In this document: piece by piece, positions 50,869 to 63,400 of the stretch | Numbering within the stretch: the first letter of the stretch is position 1 | Layout of the letters: each line of letters begins with the position of its first letter | Translations under genes and position numbers: made by a program | The notes under the pieces: model-generated | Databases searched by the model: none | What the model was told of the DNA's origin: nothing | What the model saw: only the letters and a program-made list of their open reading frames with translations | NCBI RefSeq assembly: GCF_021654135.1 | Contig: NZ_JAKGSD010000001.1 | Span: 372,001 to 436,000, forward strand | DNA length: 64,000 nt | Direction: 5' to 3' | Source of the DNA: Amycolatopsis tucumanensis | Lineage (GTDB): Bacteria; Actinomycetota; Actinomycetes; Mycobacteriales; Pseudonocardiaceae

Positions 50869-51103
50869 ACGCCACTACTTGACGCTCCAGCCGCCGTTGC
50901 CGTGCTCTTTCCAATCCTTGATGTGGTCAGCTCGGCGCCGGGGAGCAGGGGCGTGTCCAATGAGGCGACCAGGAAACAGGACCGGCGAGAGTTGCCGGAT
51001 GTCACCCTGGCGTTCGTCACCAACCTGTCCGCCGCTCTCGAGGTTGCGGTCGCGGGCGTGGGCCGGGCACAGGCCCATCGACTCCAGCGCCGAGTCTCGA
51101 CGT
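50869..51103. other. Intergenic stretch with a possible gene remnant
   Basis: No convincing gene. On the minus strand, the frame ending at 50875 closes with DHIKDWKEHGNGGWSVK, which reads like a true protein C-terminus. The residues before it look non-coding, so it may be the tail of a lost gene. Confidence 0.3.
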
Positions 51104-52009
51104 CTACCCGAGCGGGATTTCTTGAACCCGCGCGGGGACCGAGTCCAGCGTGGCGAGGGTGGCCTCGTCGAGCACGAGCGAGCCCGCGGCGACGTTGGCC
51201 TCCAGGTGGTTCACGCTCGCGGTGCCGGGGATGAGGTGCGTGTTCGGGGCGTGGTGGAGCAGCCAGGCCAGACCGACCTGGGCGGGGGTGACGTCCAGTG
51301 CCTTGGCCGCGTCGAGCACGGCGGGCTCCTCGGTCACCTTGGGCATGCCGGGGAAGGCGCCGCCGAGCGGGAAGAACGGCACCCAGGCGATGCCCTCGGC
51401 CACGCAGAGCCGCAGCATGTCCTCGTTGTCGCGCGCGACGAGGCTGTAGGAGTTCTGCACGCACGCGATGCCGGCCGGGAGCGCGTGACGCAGACCGTCG
51501 AGCGTGACGGCGCTGAGCCCGATCGCGCCGATCTTGCCCTCGTCGCGCAGCGCGATCATCACCGCGAGCTGGTCGTCGAGATCGACCACCTGGTCGCCTT
51601 CGGGCCGCAGCCCGGGGCCGGTGTCGAGGCGGCGCAGGTTGACCAGCGGGATCCGGTCGAGGCCCAGGCTGACCAGGTTGTCCTCGACGCTCGCCCGCAG
51701 CTGCTCGGGGCGTTGCGCGGACCGCAGCGGGATGGCGCCGCCGGGGTTGGGGTCGGCGCCGACCTTGCTGGCGACCAGGACGCCGTCCTCGGGCCGCAGC
51801 GCCTCGCGGATGACCTCGTTGACGAAGCCGTTGCCGTAGAACTGGGCGGTGTCGACGTGATCGATGCCGAGTTCGACCGCGCGGCGCAGGAGGGCGAGGG
51901 CGGCATCGCGGTCATCGCGCAGGCGTTCGAGCTGCATGGCGCCGAATCCGACACGGGAAACGGTGCGGCCGGCGAGCGGGCCGGTGCCGCCGGGACGAGT
52001 GGAAGTCAT
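51104..52009 (-). CDS. Aldo/keto reductase
   Basis: A 301-residue TIM-barrel NADPH-dependent reductase. It has the catalytic Asp and Tyr in DHVDTAQFYGNG and Lys in VLVASKVG. The usual catalytic His position reads LVNLRRLD, as in some other members. NADP-binding residues lie at HLIPGTASVNHLEANV. The ATG (complement 52007-52009) has AGGAC upstream. It is divergent from a TetR gene with two matched operators, so it is probably induced by the TetR ligand. Confidence 0.9.
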   Translation of the reverse strand: MTSTRPGGTGPLAGRTVSRVGFGAMQLERLRDDRDAALALLRRAVELGIDHVDTAQFYGNGFVNEVIREALRPEDGVLVASKVGADPNPGGAIPLRSAQRPEQLRASVEDNLVSLGLDRIPLVNLRRLDTGPGLRPEGDQVVDLDDQLAVMIALRDEGKIGAIGLSAVTLDGLRHALPAGIACVQNSYSLVARDNEDMLRLCVAEGIAWVPFFPLGGAFPGMPKVTEEPAVLDAAKALDVTPAQVGLAWLLHHAPNTHLIPGTASVNHLEANVAAGSLVLDEATLATLDSVPARVQEIPLG

Positions 52010-52040
52010 GGAAGTCCTGTCCTCGTGCGATGATGGAAGA

Positions 52041-52091
52041 AACGGAGGAGCCTCCGTTAGATTCACCGTAGCACAACCGGAGGTGCCTCCG
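52041..52091. promoter_or_regulatory. Two TetR operators between AKR and TetR genes
   Basis: AACGGAGG-AG-CCTCCGTT (52041-52058) and CGGAGG-TG-CCTCCG (52078-52091) share the same core. The second contains the ribosome binding site of the TetR gene and ends 2 bases before its TTG start. Confidence 0.85.
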
Positions 52092-52093
52092 TT

Positions 52094-52657
52094 TTGAGTT
52101 CTCCCCGCCCGGGTCGCGCCGATGCCCGGCGCAACCGTGAGAAGCTCCTCGCCGTGGCGCGCGAGGTGTTCGCGGCCGCCGAGGGCGCCGTGTCGCTGGA
52201 GGCGATCGCCCGCGAGGCCGGTGTCGGGATCGGCACGCTCTACCGCCATTTCCCGACGCGTGAGGCGCTGGTCGAAGCCGTTTACGCCGCCGAGCTCGAC
52301 GACGTGACGGCCAGCGCCGAGCAGCTGTTGCGCGAGCGGCCGCCGGAAGCGGCGCTGCGGGCGTGGATGGAGCGCTACGCGGCGTTCGTCGCGACCAAGC
52401 GCGGGATGCTCGACACGCTGCGCGCCGGATGGGCCTCGGGAGCGATCGCGACGCCGGCCACGCGGGAGCGCATCACCGGAGCGATCGGCGCAATCCTGGA
52501 CGCGGGGACGCGCACCGGGGAGTTCCGCGACGACGTCGACGCCGGGGACGTCACCACGCTGCTCCTCGGAACACTGCTTGCCACGACGTCCGACAGCCCG
52601 AAGGGGCAGGTGGCTCGGCTGTTCGACCTGGTCGTGGACGCGCTGCGGCCGCGGTGA
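52094..52657 (+). CDS. TetR family transcriptional regulator
   Basis: A 187-residue TetR repressor with the HTH at about 10-52 (RADARRNREKLLAVAREVF, IAREAGVGIGTLYRHFPTRE). The C-terminal domain is of the SbtR-like short type. It starts at TTG 52094, with GGAGG (52079-52083) embedded in the downstream operator, so bound repressor would block both transcription and its own leader. Divergent from the aldo/keto reductase. Confidence 0.9.
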   Translation: MSSPRPGRADARRNREKLLAVAREVFAAAEGAVSLEAIAREAGVGIGTLYRHFPTREALVEAVYAAELDDVTASAEQLLRERPPEAALRAWMERYAAFVATKRGMLDTLRAGWASGAIATPATRERITGAIGAILDAGTRTGEFRDDVDAGDVTTLLLGTLLATTSDSPKGQVARLFDLVVDALRPR

Positions 52658-52871
52658 ACCGGCGCCGGCCGGGCGGTGGTTCGACGTCCCGGTCCGGCGG
52701 CGCCCTGTTTCGCGGACGTTCTCCGGTGAGGGCAGGGACCGGCGCAGGGGAGTGGCGGGTTGCGCCTTCCCGGTGATACCAGCGGGTTTCCCAGTGATCT
52801 CGTCCCGCTTCGCTGTCGGATCATTACCAACGTCGGCGCGTGGAACGGCGGAATCCGCGCGGCAGCAGCGG
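52658..52871. other. Non-coding stretch, nothing recognised
   Basis: 214 bp between the TetR stop and a small minus-strand ORF. No gene, dyad or promoter stands out. Confidence 0.4.
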
Positions 52872-52970
52872 CTACAGCAACATCGGCCCGTGGGTGAGCG
52901 CGATCCGCTCGCACAGCTGACACATCGGGGCAGGGGCACAGCAGGCGCGTCCCGGCTGCCCCTGCTGCAT
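52872..52970 (-). CDS. Possible 32-residue cysteine-rich peptide
   Basis: The ATG at complement 52968-52970 follows GAGAGGGGCGCTTC. The peptide contains ACCAPAPMCQLCERIALTH, with a CxxC that could bind metal. An ATAATG-N2-CATTAT dyad (52999-53012) and GCCGAT/ATCGGC arms (52985-53016) lie just upstream and could be its promoter or operator. It is reported as a candidate because the coding signal is short. Confidence 0.4.
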   Translation of the reverse strand: MQQGQPGRACCAPAPMCQLCERIALTHGPMLL

Positions 52971-53077
52971 GAAGCGCCCCTCTCGCCGATTACTTGACAT
53001 AATGTGCATTATCGGCGCGCGTAACGAAGTGTCCGACGGGAGCGACACAAGATCGAATTCCCAGCTCAGGAGCGGCC

Positions 53078-54830
<1,753 letters not shown>

Positions 54831-54937
54831 AAGGGAAGCACCCACCGCGGTACTGCAGTCACGGGTCTCACCTCCTCGGTCGGCGTCGACGGCAAGTTAC
54901 TGGTCCGCGCCCCACCCGGTCCAGTCCTTTTCCACGA

Positions 54938-55432
54938 TCACAGCGGCGGCGGTGGCAGGGTGCCGCGCGCCAGCAGCGTCGAGTACACGCCCTCCATCGC
55001 TCCGGTCAGCGACGGCAGCAGGTCCTCGGACAGTCCGGCGAAGAACAGGTCCTTCACCAGCTTCACGTGGCCGGGCGCGGCGTCCGCGAGCAGGGCGCGT
55101 CCCTCGTCGCTCAGGCTCACCTCGATCGCGCGGCGGTCCACGGTGGACTGTCGCAGCCGGAGCAGCCCGCGGCTCTCCATGCGGCGGGCGTGGTGGGAGG
55201 TGCGGGTGCGTTCCCAGCCGATGTGGTTCGCCAGCGCCGTCATCTGCAGGCGGCCTTCGGGCGCGACGCTCAGCGCGGTCAGCACGTCGTAGTCGGCGAG
55301 AGAGATGTCACTGTCGGCCTGCAACTGGCGGTTCATCTCGTAGCGAAGCCGCAGCTGGACGCGGATGTAGGCGAGCCAGGCACGCTGCTGCTCCGGGGTG
55401 AGCCAGTCGGGCTCGTTGCGTTTAGGTGACAT
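54938..55432 (-). CDS. MarR family transcriptional regulator
   Basis: A 164-residue MarR regulator. It has an N-terminal dimerisation helix (LTPEQQRAWLAYIRVQLRL), the winged helix at about 45-115 (ALANHIGWERTRTSHHARRM, then RRAIEVSLSDEGRALL) and the late VYSTLLARGTLPPPPL. It could control the SDR gene diverging 107 bp away, rox downstream on its own strand, or both. Confidence 0.9.
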   Translation of the reverse strand: MSPKRNEPDWLTPEQQRAWLAYIRVQLRLRYEMNRQLQADSDISLADYDVLTALSVAPEGRLQMTALANHIGWERTRTSHHARRMESRGLLRLRQSTVDRRAIEVSLSDEGRALLADAAPGHVKLVKDLFFAGLSEDLLPSLTGAMEGVYSTLLARGTLPPPPL

Positions 55433-55539
55433 GTCTCGTAACCTGTCGATCGTGGGCGAACGGCGGCGTTGCCAGGCGATTTTCCCGTACCGGTCGCCGC
55501 GACGGTGCGCTGCCCGCCCCTTCGGACAGGAATGAGGAA

Positions 55540-56289
55540 ATGACGGTTCTCACCGGTAAAACCGCGGTCATCACCGGCGCCACCAGCGGCATCGGCCTCG
55601 CCGCGGCGCGGCGCTTCGCCGCCGAAGGCGCCCGGCTGTTCATCACCGGCCGCCGCGAAGACGCGCTCAAGGAGGCGGCCGCCACGATCGACGGCGAGGT
55701 CACCGCCGTGCGCGTGGACAGCTCCGACCTCGCCGACCTCGACCGGCTCTACGCCACGATCGGCGAGCAGGGCCTGCGCATCGACGTGCTGTGGGCCAAC
55801 GCGGGCGGCGGCTCGTTCGCCACCCTGGACCAGGTGACCGAGCAGCACTTCGACGAAACCTTCGGCACCAACGTGCGTGGCACGCTCTTCACCGTCCAAA
55901 AGGCACTCCCCCTGCTGAACGACGGCGCGTCGGTCATCCTCACCGGGTCGACGGCCGCGACCGTGGGCACCGAGGCGTTCGGGGTCTACGGCGCCTCCAA
56001 GGCCGCGATCCGCTCGTTCGCGCGGACCTGGGCCAACGAGCTCAAGGGCCACGGGATCCGGGTGAACACGATCAGCCCTGGCCCGATCGACACCCCGGGC
56101 ATCACCGGGCTGGCGGCGGGCGACGAGGAAGCGGTGGAGCTGAAGCGGACGCTCGCCGGCACCGTCCCGCTGGGACGGATGGGGCGGCCCGAGGAGGTCG
56201 CCGACGTCGGGGTGTTCCTCGCCTCCGGCCAGAGCAGCTTCGTCACGGGCATCGAGATGTTCGTCGACGGCGGCGCGAACCAGGTGTGA
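55540..56289 (+). CDS. Short-chain dehydrogenase/reductase
   Basis: A 249-residue classical SDR. The cofactor motif is TGATSGIG at about 11-18, followed by NAGGG, catalytic Ser in LTGSTAA, YGASK (Tyr and Lys) and the C-terminal FVTGIEMFVDGGANQV. TGRR after the second strand suggests NADPH. The ATG follows GGAATGAGGAA. Divergent from the MarR gene. Confidence 0.93.
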   Translation: MTVLTGKTAVITGATSGIGLAAARRFAAEGARLFITGRREDALKEAAATIDGEVTAVRVDSSDLADLDRLYATIGEQGLRIDVLWANAGGGSFATLDQVTEQHFDETFGTNVRGTLFTVQKALPLLNDGASVILTGSTAATVGTEAFGVYGASKAAIRSFARTWANELKGHGIRVNTISPGPIDTPGITGLAAGDEEAVELKRTLAGTVPLGRMGRPEEVADVGVFLASGQSSFVTGIEMFVDGGANQV

Positions 56290-56417
56290 GCGCGGCGGAA
56301 CCGGGACACGTCGGGGTCTGGAGCATCGAGTCGCCCGGTGCGATCGAGGGTGGCCCCGGAAGGGACTTCCCGGCGCCGTTCATCGGCCTCGCCTGCCGGG
56401 CCGCGCTCGCGTGACCG

Positions 56418-56452
56418 CCCGGGGCATCCGGCGCGAAACCGGATGCCCCGGG
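56418..56452. terminator. Bidirectional terminator between SDR and UvrA-like genes
   Basis: A perfect 14-bp stem, CCCGGGGCATCCGG (56418-56431) with its complement (56439-56452), and a 7-base loop, lying between convergent genes. No long T-run follows on either side. Confidence 0.8.
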
Positions 56453-56459
56453 GAGGCGA

Positions 56460-58847
<2,388 letters not shown>

Positions 58848-58908
58848 CGGGTCTCCCGTGGTGTGCGGTGGGTGGTGGCGGCCGGGCGGCCGCCACCACG
58901 GAGGGGTG

Positions 58909-59316
58909 TCAGCCGAGCTGCTGGAGGCGGACCATGTTGCCCGCCGGGTCGCGGAAGGCGCAGTCGCGCACGCCGTAGGGCTGGTCGACCGGTTCCTGGA
59001 CGACCTCGGCGTCGCGGGCCTGCAGGCGCTCGAAGACGCCGTCGAGGTCCTTGGTGGCCAGGTTGATGCTGGCGAAGGTGCCCTTGGCCATCATCTCGGT
59101 GATGGCGGCGCGCTCGCTGTCGGTGATGCCGGGGGTCGCCTCCGGCGGGTACAGCACGATGGAGACGTCCTGCCCGGGCGGGCCGACGGTGATCCAGTGC
59201 ATGCCGTTGTAGCCGACGTCGTTGCGGACCTCGAAACCGAGGACGTCGCGGTAGAAGGCGATGGCGGCGTCCCGGTCGTTGTGCGGGAGGTAGGTGGCGT
59301 GAATGCTGATGTCCAT
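58909..59316 (-). CDS. VOC family (glyoxalase-like) protein
   Basis: A 135-residue VOC protein. It opens ISIHATYLPHNDRDAAIAFY and ends VRDCAFRDPAGNMVRLQQLG, with a His near the start and late Glu/Asp positions as possible metal ligands. Members include bleomycin-type drug-binding and glyoxalase proteins. It is cotranscribed between an AraC regulator (10 bp upstream) and the UvrA-like gene (61 bp downstream). Confidence 0.9.
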   Translation of the reverse strand: MDISIHATYLPHNDRDAAIAFYRDVLGFEVRNDVGYNGMHWITVGPPGQDVSIVLYPPEATPGITDSERAAITEMMAKGTFASINLATKDLDGVFERLQARDAEVVQEPVDQPYGVRDCAFRDPAGNMVRLQQLG

Positions 59317-59326
59317 GGCCGTCAGG

Positions 59327-59770
59327 CTATTTGCGGGCCGCGGGCGGCGCTTCTCGATTCCTGATCGGTCTGGTGACCTGTTTCGCGACGCACGGCGGCA
59401 TGCCCACGGTCGCCTCCGCGGCCTCGGCGCGGTAGGCGCTGGGCGGCATGCCGACCAGCTCGGTGAAGCGGGTGCTGAAGGTGCCCAGGGACGAGCTGCC
59501 GACGGCGAAGCAGACCTCGGTGACGCTCATGTCGCCGCGGCGCAGCAGCGCCATCGCGCGTTCGATGCGGCGGGTCATGAGGTAGGAGTAGGGCGATTCG
59601 CCGTAGGCGCGCTTGAACTCGCGGCTGAGGTGCCCGGCGGAGACGTTCACGCCGCGGGCGAGCGCCTCGACGTCGAGCGGCTGCGCGTACTCGCGGTCGA
59701 TCCGGTCCTTGACGCGGCGCAGCATCGCGAGGTCGCGCAGGCGCTGAGCCTCGGTGGAACTCCTGGTCAC
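59327..59770 (-). CDS. AraC family regulator (DNA-binding domain only)
   Basis: A 147-residue AraC-type protein with little beyond the two HTHs (about 30-125: LDVEALARGVNVSAGHLSRE, SVTEVCFAVGSSSLGTFSTR). It lacks a ligand domain, like SoxS or MarA. GTG (complement 59768-59770) is the chosen start. It heads the VOC/UvrA-like operon and is its likely activator. Confidence 0.9.
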   Translation of the reverse strand: MTRSSTEAQRLRDLAMLRRVKDRIDREYAQPLDVEALARGVNVSAGHLSREFKRAYGESPYSYLMTRRIERAMALLRRGDMSVTEVCFAVGSSSLGTFSTRFTELVGMPPSAYRAEAAEATVGMPPCVAKQVTRPIRNREAPPAARK

Positions 59771-59849
59771 TGCGAAATCGTGCCACAACGGGCGGCGCCG
59801 CGGAGCCCGATTCGCCGAACCCGGGACGCCGTGGCGCCTGCCGGTCCGG

Positions 59850-60230
59850 TCAGCGCAGCCGTTCGAGGTCGCGGGCCGTTTCGGCGAGTTCGAGGGCCAT
59901 GCGGCGCAACTCACCGGGGTCGGCGCCGTCGTCGGCGGCCGTGACGACGTCTTCGGCGGCGCAGCGCAGCTGGAAGAGGCGGTCCTGCAGCGCGGTCAGC
60001 TCGGTGTCGGACAGCACCACGGCGTCCTCGGGCAGGCCGCTGCGCTGGACGGCGACCCGGCGTTCGTAGGCGCGCTGGCGGCAGGACTGGCCGCAGTACC
60101 GGCGGCGGCGGCCGGTGCTCCCCTGCTCGATCGGCCGGCCGCACCAGCCGCAGTGCAGGACGGCGCCGGGCCGCCGCCGGCGCGCGGAAACGTCACGTGA
60201 CGCTTCGATCTGGTCCACCTGTCCGCTCAC
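59850..60230 (-). CDS. Small zinc-finger protein with helical tail
   Basis: A 126-residue protein. CGWCGRPIEQG and YCGQSCRQRAYERR form a treble-clef-like CxxC...CxxxC finger (about 27-57) with a basic, probably DNA- or RNA-binding helix. An alpha-helical C-terminal half follows (LQDRLFQLRCAAEDVVTAAD, ELRRMALELAETARDLERL). GTG start at complement 60228-60230. It is a common small actinobacterial protein of unknown role. Confidence 0.78.
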   Translation of the reverse strand: MSGQVDQIEASRDVSARRRRPGAVLHCGWCGRPIEQGSTGRRRRYCGQSCRQRAYERRVAVQRSGLPEDAVVLSDTELTALQDRLFQLRCAAEDVVTAADDGADPGELRRMALELAETARDLERLR

Positions 60231-60296
60231 GCAGCAGACCCTAACCGGCCACGCGGAACTCATGCCTCGGCCACGCCGATGCCCCACACTGGTCGG

Positions 60297-61082
60297 GTGC
60301 AGATCAACCACCCGTACCTGAGCGGCACCCTCCCCCGCGCGTTCGCCCACCGCGGGTGGCACCTGGACGAGCTCGACGGGCTGGAGAACTCGCTGCCCGC
60401 CTTCCAGCGCGCGGTCGCCGAGGGCTACGCCTACGTCGAGACCGACGTGCACGCCACGGCCGACGGCGTGGTCGTGGTGCACCACGACGCGCTGCTGGAC
60501 CGGACCACCGACGCCCACGGCCCGATCGCGAAGCAGACCTGGTCCGCGGTCTCGCGCGCCAAGGTCGGCGGCCGGGTGCCTCTGTCGCGGCTGGAGGACG
60601 TGCTGGAGGAGCTGCCGCAGACGCGGTTCAACATCGACATCAAGAGCGACCGCGCGATCGTGCCGTTCGTGAAGACGGTCGAGCGGATGGGCGCGTTCGA
60701 CCGGGTCGCGGCGGCGGCGTTCTCCGACAACCGGCTGGCCGCGATCCGCAAGCTGGCCGGGCCGAAGCTGATCACGTCCATGGGCCCGCGGTCGGCGGCG
60801 GTGCTGTGGGCCAGCGGGTGGCTGCCGTGGGCGCGGCTGGGCTTCCTGTGCCGGGGCGAGATGGCGCAGGTGCCGTCCCGGCAGGGCGCGATGACGGTGA
60901 TCGACCGCGGGTTCGTGCGCAGCGCCGAGCGGGCCGGCGTCGAGGTGCACGCGTGGACGATCAACGAGCGGGCGCACATGGAGCGGCTGCTCGGCCTCGG
61001 GGTGCACGGCATCGTCACGGACCGCCCGGACGTGCTGCGCGAGGTCCTCACCGAGCGCGGCGCCTGGCCGCCCGTCGCCTAG
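60297..61082 (+). CDS. Glycerophosphodiester phosphodiesterase
   Basis: A 261-residue GDPD TIM-barrel enzyme that hydrolyses glycerophosphodiesters to glycerol-3-phosphate. It has FAHRGW (catalytic His), ENSLPAF, the metal ligand pair in YVETDVHATADG and VVHHDALLDRTT (second His), and a late GVHGIVTDRP. There is no signal peptide. GTG 60297 or ATG 60279 could be the start. Its 3' end overlaps the convergent Rpf-like gene by 4 bases. Confidence 0.93.
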   Translation: MQINHPYLSGTLPRAFAHRGWHLDELDGLENSLPAFQRAVAEGYAYVETDVHATADGVVVVHHDALLDRTTDAHGPIAKQTWSAVSRAKVGGRVPLSRLEDVLEELPQTRFNIDIKSDRAIVPFVKTVERMGAFDRVAAAAFSDNRLAAIRKLAGPKLITSMGPRSAAVLWASGWLPWARLGFLCRGEMAQVPSRQGAMTVIDRGFVRSAERAGVEVHAWTINERAHMERLLGLGVHGIVTDRPDVLREVLTERGAWPPVA

Positions 61083-61750
61083 CGGGGCGGTTTGCCCTCC
61101 CACGCCGCGGTCCACGTCTTCGGCCCGAGGCGGCCGGAGTCGGTGATGCCGTTGGCGCGCTGCAGGTCCAGCACCGCGTCGCGGGTCTTGTCGTAGTAGC
61201 AGCCGGTGCCGGTGAAGCCGTAGCCGAAGGCGTTCATCCGCAGCTGGAAGGTCTTGAGGGCCTCGGCGCAGTCGCCGTAGGCGTAGACGACGCCGGGCCA
61301 GGCGGGCTTGGCGCCGGCGACCGGGGCCGGGACGGGGCCGCCGCCGATGTAGGCGCTCTCGGCGTAGGTGGGGACGCGCTTGCTGCGGGCGTCCTTGTCG
61401 TTGCGCAGCCCGAGCATGCCGGCGCACTCCCAGGGCTGCCAGCCGCGCATGCGGTAGAGGTAGAGCGCGCGGTAGTCCTGCTCGACGGGGGTGGCGAGGT
61501 CCGGGCGGCCCTTGCCGCCGACGCTGCGCCAGGTGGGCAGGTCGAACTGGTAGGCGCCGTAGTAGCCGTTGCCGGTGTTGACGGTGTAGCGGTTGCTGGA
61601 CTCGCACATGCGCAGCTTCAGCCAGGTCGCCGCGCTGGGGTCGGCCGACGCGGACGGGACGGCGACCAGCTGGACCCCCAGGGCCAGCAGCGCGGCGAGG
61701 ACGAGGCGGACGCTCGCGCGAGCCGAGGGTCTCCACCGGGGCTTTCTCAT
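61079..61750 (-). CDS. Secreted Rpf-like transglycosylase with peptidoglycan-binding domain
   Basis: A 223-residue exported muralytic protein. The signal peptide at about 1-36 ends at PSASADPSAA. The resuscitation-promoting-factor-like domain (about 38-115) has catalytic Glu in MCESSNRYTVNTGNGYYGAY and a cysteine pair closing at WECAGM. A C-terminal peptidoglycan-binding domain (about 150-220; LKTFQLRMNAFGYGFTGTGC) follows. It should cleave glycan strands during growth or resuscitation. A 239-bp leader separates it from tdk. Confidence 0.88.
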   Translation of the reverse strand: MRKPRWRPSARASVRLVLAALLALGVQLVAVPSASADPSAATWLKLRMCESSNRYTVNTGNGYYGAYQFDLPTWRSVGGKGRPDLATPVEQDYRALYLYRMRGWQPWECAGMLGLRNDKDARSKRVPTYAESAYIGGGPVPAPVAGAKPAWPGVVYAYGDCAEALKTFQLRMNAFGYGFTGTGCYYDKTRDAVLDLQRANGITDSGRLGPKTWTAAWEGKPPR

Positions 61751-61989
61751 GCGGTCACCGTAAGTTCGCGCACCACGAACCTCAACTGTCACACCAGCCC
61801 CAGCAGCACCACCGCCGACGGTTGGCAGAGCACCACCGACACGCGCGCCGGCCTGCGAACACCCCGGAAACCGGACAAAAACCCTCCCCTTGATCCCTGC
61901 TCCCCTGTCATCGGCAGCCGGACCCGGGCACTCCGCTGTTTTCACCCGATCAAGGGAGCCCACGGCGGGGCTGGATAGGGTCGTCGGTC

Positions 61990-62745
61990 GTGACCACCCT
62001 TGGCGACACCGATCCGGACCCGACCGACGCCCTGTCCCCGCTGCCCTCGCGCAACGGGTCCGGCACGCCGGCGCGGGGCAGGCTGCGGTTCTGCTACGGC
62101 CCGATGGACTGCGGCAAGTCCACGCTCGCGCTGCAGATCAACCACAACCACGCCCGGCAGGGCAGGCGCGGGATGCTGCTGGTGCGGCACGACCGGTCGG
62201 GCGAGCCGCGGATCAGCAGCCGGATCGGGATCACCCGCGAGGCGACCGAGGTGGGCGCCGACACCGACCTGCGGCAGCTGGTCCGCCGCGAGTGGGTCGC
62301 CGGGCGTCCCCTGGATTACCTGATCGTGGACGAGGCGCAGTTCCTGTCCGCGGCGCAGGTCGAGCAGCTGGCCGAACTGGCCGACGAGGTGTCCCTGGAC
62401 GTGTACTGCTTCGGGATCGCCACCGACTTCCGCAGCCGCCTGTTCCCCGGCGCCCAGCGGCTGTTCGAACTGGCCGACGACCTGCAGCCGGTGCAGGTGG
62501 AGGTGCTGTGCTGGTGCGGCGCGCCGGGGCGGTTCAACGCACGGGTGGCTGACGGGGAGGTCCTCCGGGAGGGGGACACCGTGGTGGTCGCCGACACCGC
62601 ACCGGGGGTAGTTGAAAACGCAAGTTCACCACACTGGGAGACCGAAGTGGCTACCTTGCGTTATCAAGTACTATGCCGCCGCCACTTCCGCCTCGGGGAC
62701 CTGGGGCCCGCTTCGCCGCAACACGGTCAGCTGCGGCTGACCTGA
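61990..62745 (+). CDS. tdk: Thymidine kinase
   Basis: A 251-residue type II thymidine kinase of the salvage pathway. The P-loop is GPMDCGKST (about 37-45), Walker B is DEAQF (about 114), and the lasso zinc site is CWCG plus a late CRRHF. An N-terminal extension of about 30 residues precedes the core. GTG start at 61990. Divergent from the Rpf-like gene. Confidence 0.95.
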   Translation: MTTLGDTDPDPTDALSPLPSRNGSGTPARGRLRFCYGPMDCGKSTLALQINHNHARQGRRGMLLVRHDRSGEPRISSRIGITREATEVGADTDLRQLVRREWVAGRPLDYLIVDEAQFLSAAQVEQLAELADEVSLDVYCFGIATDFRSRLFPGAQRLFELADDLQPVQVEVLCWCGAPGRFNARVADGEVLREGDTVVVADTAPGVVENASSPHWETEVATLRYQVLCRRHFRLGDLGPASPQHGQLRLT

Positions 62746-62758
62746 ACGGATCAGCCGC

Positions 62759-62774
62759 TCCCCCGCACGGGGGA
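62759..62774 (+). terminator. Hairpin after tdk, possible terminator
   Basis: TCCCCC (62759-62764) pairs with GGGGGA (62769-62774) around GCAC, 13 bases after the tdk stop. There is no T-run. Confidence 0.45.
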
Positions 62775-62890
62775 ATATGCCAAGAAGACCCACACATCCG
62801 CGTCACGTCGTGCACCGAATCGACTCTCAACAGAGGAAGCTGTTGCCGAGGGGTGATTCAGCTCATCGTGAGTAACGACATGGTGCTGTG

Positions 62891-62916
62891 GGAATTCCCA
62901 GTTGCCAGTAGCCGTT
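62891..62916 (+). promoter_or_regulatory. SigR-type promoter of rbpA
   Basis: GGAAT (62891-62895), exactly 18 bases, then GTT (62914-62916): the consensus of the disulphide-stress sigma factor SigR. It lies about 57 bp upstream of the rbpA start. In Streptomyces rbpA is a SigR target. Confidence 0.8.
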
Positions 62917-62973
62917 GCATAGGGTGAGCATCACCCTGGCTCTAGACCCGGAGCCGACTGAAAGGACGTCATC

Positions 62974-63321
62974 ATGGCCGACCGTGTTCTCCGTGGAAGC
63001 CGGCTGGGAGCGGTCAGCTACGAGACCGACCGCAATCACGATCTGGCCCCGCGCCGTACGGTGCGTTACGCGTGTCCGAAGAACCACGAGTTCGAGGTGC
63101 CCTTCTCCGACGACGCCGAGATCCCCTCGGTGTGGGAGTGCCGCCTGCACGGCAGCGAGTCCGAGATCGTCGATGGCGCGCAGCCCGAGCAGAAGAAGGT
63201 CAAGCCGCCGCGCACGCACTGGGACATGCTGCTCGAGCGGCGGAGCATTCCCGAGCTCGAGGAACTGCTGAACGAGCGTCTCGCTGAGCTGAAGGGACGG
63301 CGTACGTCCAAGTCGGCGTAG
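62974..63321 (+). CDS. rbpA: RNA polymerase-binding protein RbpA
   Basis: A 115-residue actinobacterial transcription factor that binds RNA polymerase and the principal sigma factor, stabilises open complexes and affects rifampicin tolerance. It begins MADRVLRGSRLGAVSYETDR. The core (RYACPKNHEFEVPFSDDAEI) has Cys/His positions of the RbpA core domain. It continues WECRLHGSESEI and ends with the sigma-interacting helix IPELEELLNERLAELKGRR. The ATG has GAAAGGACGTCATC upstream, and a SigR-type promoter precedes it. Confidence 0.97.
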   Translation: MADRVLRGSRLGAVSYETDRNHDLAPRRTVRYACPKNHEFEVPFSDDAEIPSVWECRLHGSESEIVDGAQPEQKKVKPPRTHWDMLLERRSIPELEELLNERLAELKGRRTSKSA

Positions 63322-63345
63322 CGCTTCTGCCTCTCCCACCACACC

Positions 63346-63380
63346 GAAGGCCCCCGTGTCCTCCCGCCACGGGGGCCTTC
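63346..63380. terminator. Bidirectional terminator after rbpA
   Basis: A perfect 13-bp stem, GAAGGCCCCCGTG (63346-63358) with its complement (63368-63380), and a 9-base loop, between the convergent rbpA and PRC/DUF2382 genes. Confidence 0.88.
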
Positions 63381-63400
63381 GCCTGTCCTCAGGTCGCCGC

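Noticed and set aside
59850..61736. 628-codon minus-strand frame spanning GDPD and the zinc-finger gene
   Set aside because: Only the last 126 codons read as a protein; the rest is antisense to GDPD and out of frame with the Rpf-like gene.
61751..61989. Possible c-di-AMP (ydaO-type) riboswitch before the Rpf-like gene
   Set aside because: Rpf genes in actinobacteria can carry it, but the conserved core sequences could not be found on the minus strand here.
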